Both the position numbers and the translations under genes were made by a program. Of a stretch of 64,000 nucleotides of DNA, positions 26,189-35,358 are shown in pieces. The DNA is from DATBRV01 sp036560145. GTDB taxonomy: Bacteria; Myxococcota_A; UBA9160; SMWR01. The DNA lies in NCBI GenBank assembly GCA_036560145.1, contig DATBRV010000049.1, positions 33,224 to 97,223 on the forward strand, given 5' to 3'. How positions within the stretch are numbered: position 1 is the first letter of the stretch; each line of letters begins with the position of its first letter. Below the pieces are notes generated by a model that saw nothing but the letters and a program-made list of their open reading frames with translations, did no database searches and was not told the origin of the DNA.

Positions 26189-28912
26189 TCAGTAGACCCG
26201 CGCGGTGACGGCGGCCAGCCGCTCAGCGAGGACGTCGCTCAGGTTCCGGAACAGATGGGCGGAGGTGCGCGGATAGCGGCGCTGGAGCCGCGCCAGGTTC
26301 GACTGGTCGAGGCGCAGCAGCCGCACGTCCGTCTCGCAGTCGACGTTGGCGGTGCGCTCGCCGTGGAAGAGGCCGACCTCCCCGAGCACGTCGCCGCGCC
26401 CGTGCGTGTTCAGCGGCACGCTGTGGCCGTCGGCCTCCACGCTGCTGCGCAGCCGCCCTTCGATCACCACGAACATGCCGTCGCCCTTGGCGCCGATCTG
26501 GATCAGGCGCTCCCCGGCCTTGGCGTGCACGATCTGGGTCATCAGCGCCACGATCCGCGCCTGGGCCTTCGACATGCCCTTGAAGAGCGGGATCGCGAGC
26601 TGCGGGTTCGCGCCCAGATCGAGCGTGAGCACCTCCCAGAGGGTGACGATCCGGAGCCGCGAGGCGATCGCCGGCGTGAAGGTCATGTCGCAGCACCAGC
26701 CGAGAAAGAGCGTGACCGCCGCCAGCGAGCCGAACTCCGCCTGCTGGCGCAGGCTCGAGAAGGTTAGCGCCAGGAAGCCGAAGCAGAGGGCCGCCGTCGC
26801 GTAGCTGACCGGGCGCCCGACGTGCATCAGGGCCTGGCGCACGCCTTCCTTCTCGCTGGCCGTGCGCTTGGCGGCCGCGTTGAACTGGCCGAGGAAATGG
26901 ATGGTGTCGTCGACGGCGATTCCGAGCACGATGCTCGCGACCAGGCCCGTGGTGACGTTGAGCGTGATGCCGCTCCAGCCGAGGATCCCGAAGTAGAACA
27001 GCACCGGCAGGACGTTCGGGATCATCGCGATGAAGCCGACCCGGAACGACATGAACTGGAGCGCCATGATCGCGAAGATGCTCAGGAAGGCGGAGCCCAC
27101 GCTGATCGCCTGCCCGTAGGCGATCTCGTCGTTGGTCTTGGCCAGCAGCACCAGGTTCCCCGTCACGCGCCCGTGGATGCGCGCGGGGAGCTCGGCGAGC
27201 CGCGCCTCGATGCTCCGCACCAGGGCGGCGAGGTCGGCCGAGTCGAGCGCGGTGGTGCGGACGCGGATGTTCGCGATCTGATACTGCGAGTTCACGAAGC
27301 CGGCGACGTCGTCGCCGGACCCGAAGAAGAGCAGCTGGGTCACCAGGCGTTTCGACTCCGGGATCCGATGGAAGGCCGGGGCGTCGGCATTGAAGCCGCG
27401 GTAGATCAGCTTCAGGTAGTCGACGAGCGAGGTGGAGCCCGTCACGTCCGGCAGGCCGGCGAGCCAGCTCTGGAGCTCCTCGATCAACGCGAGGTTCGCC
27501 GGCTCCTTGAAGGCGTCCGGATAGTCGGTCTCGAGCACCACCTGAACCTGGCCCGAGGCGCCCAGGTGCTGGTTCACGTTCTCGACGGCCCGTCGGATCT
27601 CGGTGTCGCGCCCGAAGTTCGAGATCATGGTGGAGTTGATCACGATGCGCGGGATCCCGAGCACGGCGATCACGGCGAGGACGGCGGCCGCCACGAAGAT
27701 CTTGCCCGCATGCTGATAGTCGAACCCGGCGAGCCGGCCGAGCATCCGGTCGAAGGCCGTGATCCTCTGCTTGCGGCCGGTCGGGCGGGACTCCCGGAGC
27801 AGCTGCAGCACCGCCGGGGCGTACGTCAGGGAGGCCAGCATGGTGAAGGTGATCCCGATCCCGCCGTAGAGGCCGAACTCGCGGATCGCCCCCAGCGGGC
27901 TGGTGACCAGCGAGAGGAAGCCGGCCACCGTCGTGCTGCCCGTGAGGAACATCGGCAGCACCACCATCTCGAGGCCACGCGACGCGGCGCTCTCCGAGGA
28001 TGGATGCTCGACGCCCTCCTCGATCGCCTCGTAGTAGCAGCAGACGATGTGGACCGACTCGACGAACCCGATCACCAGCAGCAGCGGCGGAACCGAGATC
28101 GTCACCAGGTTGAGGGCCGGGTTCAGCTCCGCCATCACGGCGAAGGTCCAGAGGATCGCCATGCCGATGGTGGTGAGGGGGATCAGCAGACCGCGCAGGC
28201 TGCGGAAGGAGAGCAGCGCGATCAGCATGATGAGCGCGAAGGCGAGCGGGATCACCCGCGCGAGGTCGCGCAGCAGGAAGCGCGAGGTCTCGGCCTTGAG
28301 GTGCGCGCTGCCGACCAGCCAGGTGGAGACGTCCGGCAGCCCCGCGAGCTCCTCGCGCGCGATGCGCTGGATCTGCTGGTCGATCCCGAGCTGGTTGAAC
28401 TCCATCTCCGGCATGTCGACCGGCTGGATCGCAATTCCGGTGGTGGTCCCGTCCGCGCCCAGCAGGCTGCCCCGGAACACCGGGTTGTCCTGCGCCGCCC
28501 GGCGCACCCGATCCACCTCGGCCGGGTCGGTCGGGGGCTCGTCGAAGAGGGGCGCGATCTCGAGATCTTCCCCCACCGCGCGCAGATTCGGAGCGTTCGC
28601 GAGGCTCACCACGCGCTGCACGCCCTCGACGGCGCCGATGCGGTTCGTGATGCGCAGCAGCGCCGCCAGCAGCGACGGCTCGAAGACACCGCCCGGACGA
28701 TGCACGGCCAGCAGCAGGGTGTCGTCGTTCCCGAAAATTTTTCGCGTCCGGTCGTAGAACGCGCGGTTCTCGTCCCCGGTCGGGAGCAGGCTTTCGATCG
28801 AAGGATCGAGCAGCAGGCGCGGACGCAGCGTGCGGACGTCCACGATCCGCGTGATCGCCAGAGCGGTCAGCGCGATCGCGATCAGCAGCACCGCGACCGC
28901 GTGGCGCGTCAC
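26189..28912 (-). CDS. RND/MMPL-family exporter with C-terminal cyclic-nucleotide-binding domain
   Basis: A 907-residue protein. The membrane part follows the MMPL/RND plan: an N-terminal helix, a large periplasmic loop, five or six helices (VIPLAFALIMLIALLSFRS, ISVPPLLLVIGFVESVHIV), a second loop and second helix set (GLVASIVLGIAVDDTIHFLG). Residues from about 790 form a cNMP-binding fold: AGERLIQIGAKGDGMFVVIE, GRGDVLGEVGLFHGERTANV. The coupling suggests ligand-gated export. The annotated GTG start follows AAGGCGTACGCCCAGTTC. The GAGGAGG further upstream fits a CTG (28936) or ATT (28939) start and eight or nine extra residues. It lies downstream of a LolA-like gene. Confidence 0.88.
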   Translation of the reverse strand: MTRHAVAVLLIAIALTALAITRIVDVRTLRPRLLLDPSIESLLPTGDENRAFYDRTRKIFGNDDTLLLAVHRPGGVFEPSLLAALLRITNRIGAVEGVQRVVSLANAPNLRAVGEDLEIAPLFDEPPTDPAEVDRVRRAAQDNPVFRGSLLGADGTTTGIAIQPVDMPEMEFNQLGIDQQIQRIAREELAGLPDVSTWLVGSAHLKAETSRFLLRDLARVIPLAFALIMLIALLSFRSLRGLLIPLTTIGMAILWTFAVMAELNPALNLVTISVPPLLLVIGFVESVHIVCCYYEAIEEGVEHPSSESAASRGLEMVVLPMFLTGSTTVAGFLSLVTSPLGAIREFGLYGGIGITFTMLASLTYAPAVLQLLRESRPTGRKQRITAFDRMLGRLAGFDYQHAGKIFVAAAVLAVIAVLGIPRIVINSTMISNFGRDTEIRRAVENVNQHLGASGQVQVVLETDYPDAFKEPANLALIEELQSWLAGLPDVTGSTSLVDYLKLIYRGFNADAPAFHRIPESKRLVTQLLFFGSGDDVAGFVNSQYQIANIRVRTTALDSADLAALVRSIEARLAELPARIHGRVTGNLVLLAKTNDEIAYGQAISVGSAFLSIFAIMALQFMSFRVGFIAMIPNVLPVLFYFGILGWSGITLNVTTGLVASIVLGIAVDDTIHFLGQFNAAAKRTASEKEGVRQALMHVGRPVSYATAALCFGFLALTFSSLRQQAEFGSLAAVTLFLGWCCDMTFTPAIASRLRIVTLWEVLTLDLGANPQLAIPLFKGMSKAQARIVALMTQIVHAKAGERLIQIGAKGDGMFVVIEGRLRSSVEADGHSVPLNTHGRGDVLGEVGLFHGERTANVDCETDVRLLRLDQSNLARLQRRYPRTSAHLFRNLSDVLAERLAAVTARVY

Positions 28913-28973
28913 GAACTGGGCGTACGCCTTGAGCAGAATCGCCTCCTCGGGCGGCTCGGCGGCTCGCTTCCGG

Positions 28974-29765
28974 CTACTTGCCCTTGGTCAGGTTCGACTG
29001 GCTGAACAGGCGCGCCGGGATCTCCACGCCGACCTCGATCTTCTCGATCGCGAGCTCCGTCTCGGTCTGCTTGACCAGATCCCGCAGCGTGAGCTGCGAG
29101 GCGTAGTGCAGCCCGGACACCACCGACAGGGCCTTGCGGTCGGAGCTGGCGACCTTGCGGAGCCGGTCGTTCGCCTCGAAGAGCTCGGTCTTGAGGCGCA
29201 CGCAGGTCTTGGGGTCGATGTACTCGACGACGCGCGTGTAGGCGCCGATTTCGCCGGCGCTGGGGCGGCCCTCCAGCACCCAGACCGTCTCGCCTTCGAG
29301 CGACGCGTCCGCGATCCGCTGGCTCTGCGGCTTCCTGGCGTAGTCTTCGATCATCTCGAAGTCTTCGTAGCTGAAGTCGGTGCCGAACATGGATCCGGTC
29401 ACCATCCGGCTGGTGATGCGTTTGACCGAGCGGAGCTCCGGCAGGTACATGAACATGTCGCGCTCGCCCTGCTTGCGCTCGAGCATGAGCAGGCTCGCGC
29501 CGCGCAGATCGTCGGGGAGCGAGAACTCGATCAGGACGCGGGAGCGGCCGTCCTCGAACTTCTTCCAGTAGATCGTCGCCTTCGACGTGGTGATCGCGCC
29601 GACGCGGTCCTTCGCCCGCAAGGCGATCGACTGCACGCTGCTCGTCTTCGGCAGGTTGGCCTCGACGCAGGCCTGGATCTCCGCGGCGGTCTTCGGCTCC
29701 TCGCCCGCTGCCGGGCCGGCCAGGACGAGGGCGATCAGCGTCGACCAGAAGAGGCGCTGCGGCAT
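28974..29765 (-). CDS. LolA-like outer-membrane lipoprotein-sorting protein
   Basis: A 263-residue periplasmic protein. It has a signal peptide (MPQRLFWSTLIALVLAGPAA) and a LolA-like half-barrel: TIYWKKFEDGRSRVLIEF, GASLLMLERKQGERDMFMYL, SVKRITSRMVTGSMFGTDFS, YEDFEMIEDY. Proteins of this family are regularly encoded next to MMPL exporters and are thought to pass lipids to the outer membrane. It is the first gene of the minus-strand run with the exporter and the SRPBCC protein. ATG 29763-29765 has GGAGG ten bases upstream; longer in-frame starts look like non-coding sequence. Confidence 0.85.
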   Translation of the reverse strand: MPQRLFWSTLIALVLAGPAAGEEPKTAAEIQACVEANLPKTSSVQSIALRAKDRVGAITTSKATIYWKKFEDGRSRVLIEFSLPDDLRGASLLMLERKQGERDMFMYLPELRSVKRITSRMVTGSMFGTDFSYEDFEMIEDYARKPQSQRIADASLEGETVWVLEGRPSAGEIGAYTRVVEYIDPKTCVRLKTELFEANDRLRKVASSDRKALSVVSGLHYASQLTLRDLVKQTETELAIEKIEVGVEIPARLFSQSNLTKGK

Positions 29766-29941
29766 CGAGAGGGATCCTCCGGGTTGGCAGCGGACGCGCG
29801 GCGACGGCTCCGCCGCAACGGGCCTCATCATGGCATGAATCGCCAGCCGGTTCAGCGCCTTCCGGGCCCTGCGCGCCGGGAGTATCCTGCTGGGGTCGCT
29901 GCCCCGCGCCCCTTTGCAGCGGGCGGCGAACACCGAGCGAC

Positions 29942-30934
29942 GTGGGTCGTCGCAGGAAGCAGGAGCGCGTGGTTCGGAGAGTCCTGGGGCGCGCTTGGTT
30001 CGGGTTCGCCGCGTGGCTGCTGGCGCTGGCGTGGCTCGCCGCCCCGGCTTCGGCGGATCCGACGTTGCCGGCGGTCAGCGCACACCCGCCGATCAGCCCG
30101 CGACCGGCCGTGCTGTGGTATCCGGGCTTCGCGCGCGAGGATGCCCTGCGCTCGGCCTGGGTGCGCGCGCTCGACTACGAACGCCGCTACGACTACCTGA
30201 AGGCGGCGCAGATCTTCGAGCACCTGATCGCCCAGGCGCCCGAGGAGCCGCACACCTACTGGCGGATCGCGCGCGACTACGCCTGGCTGGCGGAGCTGAC
30301 GCCGGCCTCGGACGTCGAGACGCGGGCCCGCTATGGATCGCTGGCGATGGCGTGGGCGGATCGCGGGCTCGCGATCGACGCCCGCTGCGGCGAGTGCTGC
30401 TTCTACAAGTACGCCGGCATGGGCCGGGTCGCGACGGCGCGCGGCATCCTCTCGTCGATGGCGTGGCTGAGGCAGATCTCGCAGACGCTGGATCGCTGCA
30501 TGCAGACCCCGCCCGCCTTCGTGCACGAGCCGTGGAACCCGGAACTCGGCAACTTCTACTACGCCGCGGCGGCCTTCTACCGGATGCTCCCGGACTCGCG
30601 CGTGCTCGAAATTTCGGTCGGGGCGCGCGGCGATCCGCGCCGCTCGCTCGAGCTCTCGCGCCGGGCGGTCGCCCTCGCGGGCCAGCGCATCGATTACAAC
30701 GTCGGGCTGGGGGCGTCGCTGCTGTGCCTGGGGCGCTCCGACGATCGCGCGGAGCTGCTGAAGGAGGGCCGCGCCGTGCTGGAGCGCGTGCCCGAGTTCC
30801 ACGACCTGATGCCGACGGATTCCCTCGACCGCCGCGCGGCCAGGCGCCTGATCGAGCAGCCCGAGCGGGCTTGCGGCTATTCGCGCGACGCCTGGAACGA
30901 TGGCGGAGAGCCGATTGCGAAACGCGGCCAGTAG
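29942..30934 (+). CDS. secreted helical (TPR-like) protein
   Basis: About 330 residues. It has a Tat-unlike signal peptide (WFGFAAWLLALAWLAAPASA) and then helical pairs with TPR character (YDYLKAAQIFEHLIAQAPEEP, SLELSRRAVALAG, GRAVLERVPEFHD). A Cys-rich patch DARCGECCFYKYAG lies near residue 150. The fold recalls TatT/TRAP-associated TPR proteins, but I cannot name it with confidence. The start is GTG 29942 or GTG 29969 (after AGGAG). It overlaps the acyltransferase gene by 35 bases, so the two are probably co-expressed. Confidence 0.7.
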   Translation: MGRRRKQERVVRRVLGRAWFGFAAWLLALAWLAAPASADPTLPAVSAHPPISPRPAVLWYPGFAREDALRSAWVRALDYERRYDYLKAAQIFEHLIAQAPEEPHTYWRIARDYAWLAELTPASDVETRARYGSLAMAWADRGLAIDARCGECCFYKYAGMGRVATARGILSSMAWLRQISQTLDRCMQTPPAFVHEPWNPELGNFYYAAAAFYRMLPDSRVLEISVGARGDPRRSLELSRRAVALAGQRIDYNVGLGASLLCLGRSDDRAELLKEGRAVLERVPEFHDLMPTDSLDRRAARRLIEQPERACGYSRDAWNDGGEPIAKRGQ

Positions 30935-31946
30935 CCCTCGCCGTCCCCTGGCGGAAGCGAGCCCGGCGCTCTCGGGCGGACGCGGCGGCGTGCCGCTGCG
31001 TCACCGCGCGGCCGGACTCGCGCTGCGCGTGGTGACGAGCGCCTTCCGCCGCATGCCGGAAATCCTCGCCTACGCGATCGCGGACGCCGCCGCGCTCCCG
31101 CTGGTCGCAGTGACGCTGCTGCACGAGCGGCGCGTCGCGCCGCTCGGCCGTGGGCTCTTCCGCAATCAGCGGATCGTGTTCCGCGAGGGCCTCTCGCGCC
31201 GCGAATCCCGGCGGCTGCTCTTCGCCTGGGCGCGCCACATGGGGCGCCTGTTCGTCGACTTCTGCCGGATGCCGCGGCTTGCGCCGGAGTCGGCCGAGCG
31301 CAGCGTCGACGTGCAGGCCTTCCGCGAGCTGATCCCCCTCGCCGAGGAGGGGCGCGGGCTGATCTGCGTCTCCGGCCATCTCGGCGTCTGGGAGCTCTGC
31401 CCGTATCTTCCCAGCCTCCTGGGCTTTCCGGTCACGGTGGTGGTGCGCCCGACCGGGATCGCGCCGGTCGACGCGGTGCTGACGGCGATCCGCAGCGCGG
31501 GCGGCACGCGGGTGCTGAACAAGTGGGGCATCCTGCTTCCGCTCAAGCGGGCGCTCGAGAGGGGCGAGATGGTGGGATTGCTGGCCGACGAAGACGCCCG
31601 CGAGCGCCCGATCTTCGCGCCCTTCCTCGGCACGCTGGCCGCGACCACTCCGTCCGTCGCCTTCCTCCAGCGCGTGACGGGCGCGCCGATCGTGGTCGCG
31701 AGCGTGCACCGCGTCGGGCGCGGGCGCTGGCGTTGCCACGTCTGGCGCGTGATCCGCAGCGCGCCGGCGGCGGACGCGGAGCGCGCCGAGCGGGAGGTCA
31801 CGGAAGCCGTGAACGAAGCGCTCTCGCGCGCCATCCTCGCCTATCCAGAGCAGTGGTTCTGGGGCTCGCGACGCTTCTTCACGCGGCCTCCCGGCGAGCG
31901 GCCCGGCCCCGACGGCCTGCCGCCGCGGGCGGCTCGAGAGGGCTGA
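30900..31946 (+). CDS. lysophospholipid/lipid A acyltransferase (LpxL-like)
   Basis: A 348-residue membrane-associated acyltransferase of the LpxL/HtrB family. It has HLGVWE (the H-x4-E catalytic motif) near residue 160, the VVVRPTG and GEMVGLLADEDARERPIFAPF block (family signature for the acceptor site), and the C-terminal YPEQWFWGSRRF. Such enzymes add a secondary acyl chain to lipid A or to related glycolipids and ornithine lipids. It overlaps the previous gene by 35 bases and is followed after one base by a phosphodiesterase gene, so it lies in an envelope-lipid operon. Confidence 0.88.
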   Translation: MAESRLRNAASSPRRPLAEASPALSGGRGGVPLRHRAAGLALRVVTSAFRRMPEILAYAIADAAALPLVAVTLLHERRVAPLGRGLFRNQRIVFREGLSRRESRRLLFAWARHMGRLFVDFCRMPRLAPESAERSVDVQAFRELIPLAEEGRGLICVSGHLGVWELCPYLPSLLGFPVTVVVRPTGIAPVDAVLTAIRSAGGTRVLNKWGILLPLKRALERGEMVGLLADEDARERPIFAPFLGTLAATTPSVAFLQRVTGAPIVVASVHRVGRGRWRCHVWRVIRSAPAADAERAEREVTEAVNEALSRAILAYPEQWFWGSRRFFTRPPGERPGPDGLPPRAAREG

Positions 31947-31947
31947 C

Positions 31948-33102
31948 ATGCGCGTCGCCACGCTCAACGTCTGGGGCCTCCCGTGGCCGATCAGCCGCGA
32001 GGGATCCGCGCGCATGCAGGCGATCGGCGCGCGCCTGCCCGCGCTCGAGCTCGATTGGATGGCGTTCCAGGAGGTCTGGACCGGAAGCGCGCGCGCCCAG
32101 TTGATCGAGGCCGGCCGCCGTGCCGGGCTGGTCCACGCCTGGCACCGGGGCGCCGCGCTCGGGGGCAGCGGGCTGCTGGTCCTCTCGCGCGCGCCCTTCG
32201 CGTCCGCACACTTCGAGGCGTATACGCTGCGAGGCTTCCCAGAGCGCATCTGGCACGCCGACTACCACGGCGGCAAAGGCTTCTGCGCGCTCCGCTTCCC
32301 CGCCGCGGGCGGCTCCGTCACGCTGATCGACACCCACCTGCACGCGCAGTACGGCGACGACGCATACGACGACGAGCATCCGCACCGCCTCGCGCAGGCC
32401 GTGCAGATCGCGGCCGCGATCGCCGCGATCCGGGATCCGGTGGTGGCGGCGGGAGACTTCAACATGTCCGAAGGGCGGCGGGAGTACGCGGTCTTCACGG
32501 GCCTCTCGGGAATGCGCGACGCCGCGGCCCTGCTGGACCATCGCCAGCCGACGACGCTCGGCACGAATCCGTATCGCGACGAGCGCCCGCCGCACGACCA
32601 CGAGCGCATCGACTACGTCTTCGCTCGCGACGGCGACGGCGCGCGCCTGCGCGTGCGCAGCATCGAGCGGATCTTCGACGAGCCTCCCGCCGGCGGGCCC
32701 GCCGCCTACTCGGACCACGCCGGGCTGATCGCCGAGATCGAGCTCGTCCCCGACGCGGCGAGCCGCGCCCCCGCGCCCGAAGCAGCCGCCGCGGAGCTCG
32801 CGGGCCGCGTCCTGGCGGAGGGACGCGAGGCGGCGCTGGCCCGGCGCGGCGCGCAGCGCCTCTCCGCCGCCGGCGCGCTCGGCGTCGCAGCCGTCGCGGT
32901 CGCCGGCGCTCGCCAGCCCCTGCTCTCGCGCCGGCGCGTGCTGCGCGCGGGGTTGGGCGCCGGCGCGCTGGTGGCGCTTCCCTTCGGCCTCTCGAACGCG
33001 GCGCTCGCCGAGATCGCGATCCCCGACGAGGTGCGCGCCTTCGACGCGGTGCGCGAGCAGCTCGCGGCGCTTCAGGCCCGCGTCGCGCCGCCGCCCGGCT
33101 GA
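31948..33102 (+). CDS. endonuclease/exonuclease/phosphatase-fold protein, sphingomyelinase-like, membrane-anchored
   Basis: A 384-residue protein. The catalytic domain (1 to about 275) begins RVATLNVWGLP, has FQEVW (metal Glu), DTHLHAQYG, VAAGDFNMSEG and ends with YSDHAGLIAE, the Asp-His pair of the fold. LNVWGLP, FQEVW and THLHA are typical of neutral sphingomyelinases, so phospholipid or sphingolipid cleavage is likely. The C-terminal hundred residues hold one or two hydrophobic helices (LGVAAVAVAGA, GLGAGALVALPFGLSNAAL) that should anchor it. A paralogue lies at 34182, beyond an SDR gene. Confidence 0.85.
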   Translation: MRVATLNVWGLPWPISREGSARMQAIGARLPALELDWMAFQEVWTGSARAQLIEAGRRAGLVHAWHRGAALGGSGLLVLSRAPFASAHFEAYTLRGFPERIWHADYHGGKGFCALRFPAAGGSVTLIDTHLHAQYGDDAYDDEHPHRLAQAVQIAAAIAAIRDPVVAAGDFNMSEGRREYAVFTGLSGMRDAAALLDHRQPTTLGTNPYRDERPPHDHERIDYVFARDGDGARLRVRSIERIFDEPPAGGPAAYSDHAGLIAEIELVPDAASRAPAPEAAAAELAGRVLAEGREAALARRGAQRLSAAGALGVAAVAVAGARQPLLSRRRVLRAGLGAGALVALPFGLSNAALAEIAIPDEVRAFDAVREQLAALQARVAPPPG

Positions 33103-33190
33103 GCGGCGCGGGATCGCTGGCCGGTCAGGCTGCCGGAAACCCCGTACACTGCGGGCCCCGAAAGGCGGGAATCAGAACAGGAGACGCCCC

Positions 33191-33949
33191 ATGTCGCTCT
33201 CTGGACGCGTGGCCCTGGTGACCGGCGGAGGCCGCGGAATCGGCCGCGCCATCTCGCTGGCGCTGGCGGCCGACGGCGCCGACGTCGCCGTCAACTATCG
33301 CCGCGACGAAGCGGCGGCCAAGGAGACGGTCGCCGCGATCGAAGCGAAGGGGCGCCGCGCCCGCAGCTACCGCGCCTCGGTCGACTCCTTCGAGGAGGAC
33401 GCGGCGATGGTGCAGGCGGTGCTCGCGGATTTCGGCCACGTCGACATCCTGATCAACAACGCCGGCCTCGCGAGCCGCGGCCAGAGCGTCGCCGACACGG
33501 AGCCCGCCGAACTCGAGCGGGTGGTGCGCACCCACGCCTTCGGACCGCACTTCCTCTCGAAGCTGGTGCTGCCGAGCATGCGCACCCGTCCCCGCGGAGA
33601 CATCGTGATGATCTCGAGCGCCGCGACCCGCCACCTCGACGCGTTCGGCGCGCCCTACAACATGGGCAAGGCGGCCATGGAGGCGCTCGCGTTCACGCTC
33701 TCCAAAGAGGAGCGGAGGCACCACGTGCACGTGAACGTGGTCGCCCCGGGTCTGGTCGAGACCGAGATGGGAAGGCGTCTGGTGCGCGCGGGCCGGGGCA
33801 TCGAGGACCTCCGCAAGCTCGACCCGGCGATGCCCTTCGAGCATGTCTGCCGGCCGGAAGAGGTCGCCGACGTGGTCCGCTTCCTGGTGTCGGACGCGGC
33901 CGGCTACGTCACGGGCCAGCGCATCTACGTCGACGGCGGCGGCAGCTAG
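33191..33949 (+). CDS. short-chain dehydrogenase/reductase
   Basis: A 252-residue classical SDR. It has the cofactor motif TGGGRGIGRA (residues about 11-20), NNAG, catalytic Ser in MISSAATRH, and YNMGKAAM with the Tyr-x3-Lys pair. The Arg-containing NYRRDE after strand 2 suggests NADP(H). It is close to 3-oxoacyl-ACP-reductase-like SDRs; the substrate is unknown. The ATG has AGGAG upstream. It is flanked by two sphingomyelinase-like paralogues, so a role in the same lipid pathway is possible. Confidence 0.88.
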   Translation: MSLSGRVALVTGGGRGIGRAISLALAADGADVAVNYRRDEAAAKETVAAIEAKGRRARSYRASVDSFEEDAAMVQAVLADFGHVDILINNAGLASRGQSVADTEPAELERVVRTHAFGPHFLSKLVLPSMRTRPRGDIVMISSAATRHLDAFGAPYNMGKAAMEALAFTLSKEERRHHVHVNVVAPGLVETEMGRRLVRAGRGIEDLRKLDPAMPFEHVCRPEEVADVVRFLVSDAAGYVTGQRIYVDGGGS

Positions 33950-34181
33950 GCCCGGCCCAAAATCTACATTCTTCGGGAACAGAACTTCCCATCCTGCCGC
34001 TGTCGGACGCCGGCACTGGATGCGCAGCGACTCGCGCAAGCGCCCGCCGGCGCTCCGGTTCCTCCGGTATCCCCGGATTGGGCGATGCGCGGCAGGCTGC
34101 TTGCATTAAAGCTGGGGTCAAGGAGCGCGCTGCGCTCTGCCGGCAGGCACCGCCGGCCGCGTGCGCAGCCGGACCAGCACG

Positions 34182-35345
34182 ATGCGCATCCGCGTGGCCA
34201 CGCTGAACGTCTGGGGACTTCCGGGACCGCTCGCCCCGAGCGTGCCGGCCCGGATGCAGGCGATCGGACGGCAGCTGGCGGCCCTCGATCTCGACGCGGT
34301 CGCCTTCCAGGAGGTCTGGACCGAGGACGCGCGCGACCGGCTGATCGCCGCGGGTCGCAAGGCCGGACTTCCCCGCGCCTGGCATCATCCGACGGGCTTC
34401 GGCGGCGGGCTGCTGGTGCTCACGCGCCTCCCGATCCGAGCGGCGCGCTTCGTCCCCTTCACGCTGCGCGGCGATCCGGCCCGGCCGGATCATCCGGATT
34501 ACTACGGCGGCAAGGGCTGGGCGACGCTCGAGCTCGCGACCCGCGCGGGTCCGCTGGTGCTGATCGACACCCATCTGCACGCCCGCTACACGAGCGACGT
34601 CCCGCACGCCTACCGCGCGCACCGCGTCGGTCAGATCGCGGAGCTGGCCTTGGCATCGCGCGAGCTGGAGCACCCGGTCGTCATGCTGGGGGACCTCAAC
34701 TTCGCCGACGACCAGCCGGAGCACGCGATCCTCACGGGCCTCACGGGCATGCGCGACGCCGCCGCCGAGCTGGGCAGCCTCAGCGACACGGTCCTGCGCG
34801 CGAACCCCTACCGCGCCTACAGCAGCAAGCCCGATCGCCGCGTGGACTACGTGTTCACGCGCGACGGCGGCGGCACCGCGCTGGTGCCGCTGCATACGCA
34901 GCGCGTCTTCGACGAGCGGCTCGTGCTCGACGGCGCGCCGGCGAGCTGCTCGAACCACGAGGGTGTGCTGGCCGAGCTGGAGCTGGTGCCGGGGGCCGGG
35001 CGGGCGCTGGCGCGCCCCACCCCGATGGCCGTCTCGCTCGCGACCGGCTTCTTGAGCGAGGGCCGCCAGCAGGCCAAGCAGCGGCGCCGCGGCGATCGCG
35101 CCCTGGCGGGAGCGGGCCTGGCCGCCGCCGCGCTGGCTTCGCTGGGCGTGCGCGACCCGCGCGTCTCGCGCCGGCGCCTGCTGCGCAGCATGCTCCAGGC
35201 CGGCGCCTTGCTCGCGCTGACGCCGGGCGTCGGCTTCTCGATCGTCTCGGAAGTGCTGACGCCGGAGGAGCTGCGCGCCTTCGACGCGCTCGCCGTGCGC
35301 CTCTCGCGCCTGGCTGCGGGCGCGGAGCCCGCCTTCTCGGCTTGA
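34182..35345 (+). CDS. endonuclease/exonuclease/phosphatase-fold protein, sphingomyelinase-like paralogue
   Basis: A 387-residue paralogue of the 31948 protein with the same order: RVATLNVWGLP, FQEVW, DTHLHARYT, MLGDLNFADDQ, RRVDYVF and C-terminal hydrophobic helices. The motif that should read Ser-Asp-His reads CSNHEGVLAE, so the Asp that orients the catalytic His is Asn. That may lower or change activity. I chose ATG 34182 to match the paralogue start; GTG 34161 would add seven residues. The 230 bases upstream hold only the small inverted pair GGGAA/TTCCC (33975-33990). Confidence 0.8.
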   Translation: MRIRVATLNVWGLPGPLAPSVPARMQAIGRQLAALDLDAVAFQEVWTEDARDRLIAAGRKAGLPRAWHHPTGFGGGLLVLTRLPIRAARFVPFTLRGDPARPDHPDYYGGKGWATLELATRAGPLVLIDTHLHARYTSDVPHAYRAHRVGQIAELALASRELEHPVVMLGDLNFADDQPEHAILTGLTGMRDAAAELGSLSDTVLRANPYRAYSSKPDRRVDYVFTRDGGGTALVPLHTQRVFDERLVLDGAPASCSNHEGVLAELELVPGAGRALARPTPMAVSLATGFLSEGRQQAKQRRRGDRALAGAGLAAAALASLGVRDPRVSRRRLLRSMLQAGALLALTPGVGFSIVSEVLTPEELRAFDALAVRLSRLAAGAEPAFSA

Positions 35346-35358
35346 GCCTGGACGAGGC

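Noticed and set aside
26822..29005. 727-codon plus-strand frame
   Set aside because: Antisense of the RND exporter; His/Asp/Glu/Arg-rich low-complexity product typical of reverse complement of membrane-protein codons.
33975..33990. GGGAA/TTCCC inverted pair after the SDR gene as a terminator
   Set aside because: Only five-base arms and no T tract; too weak to call.
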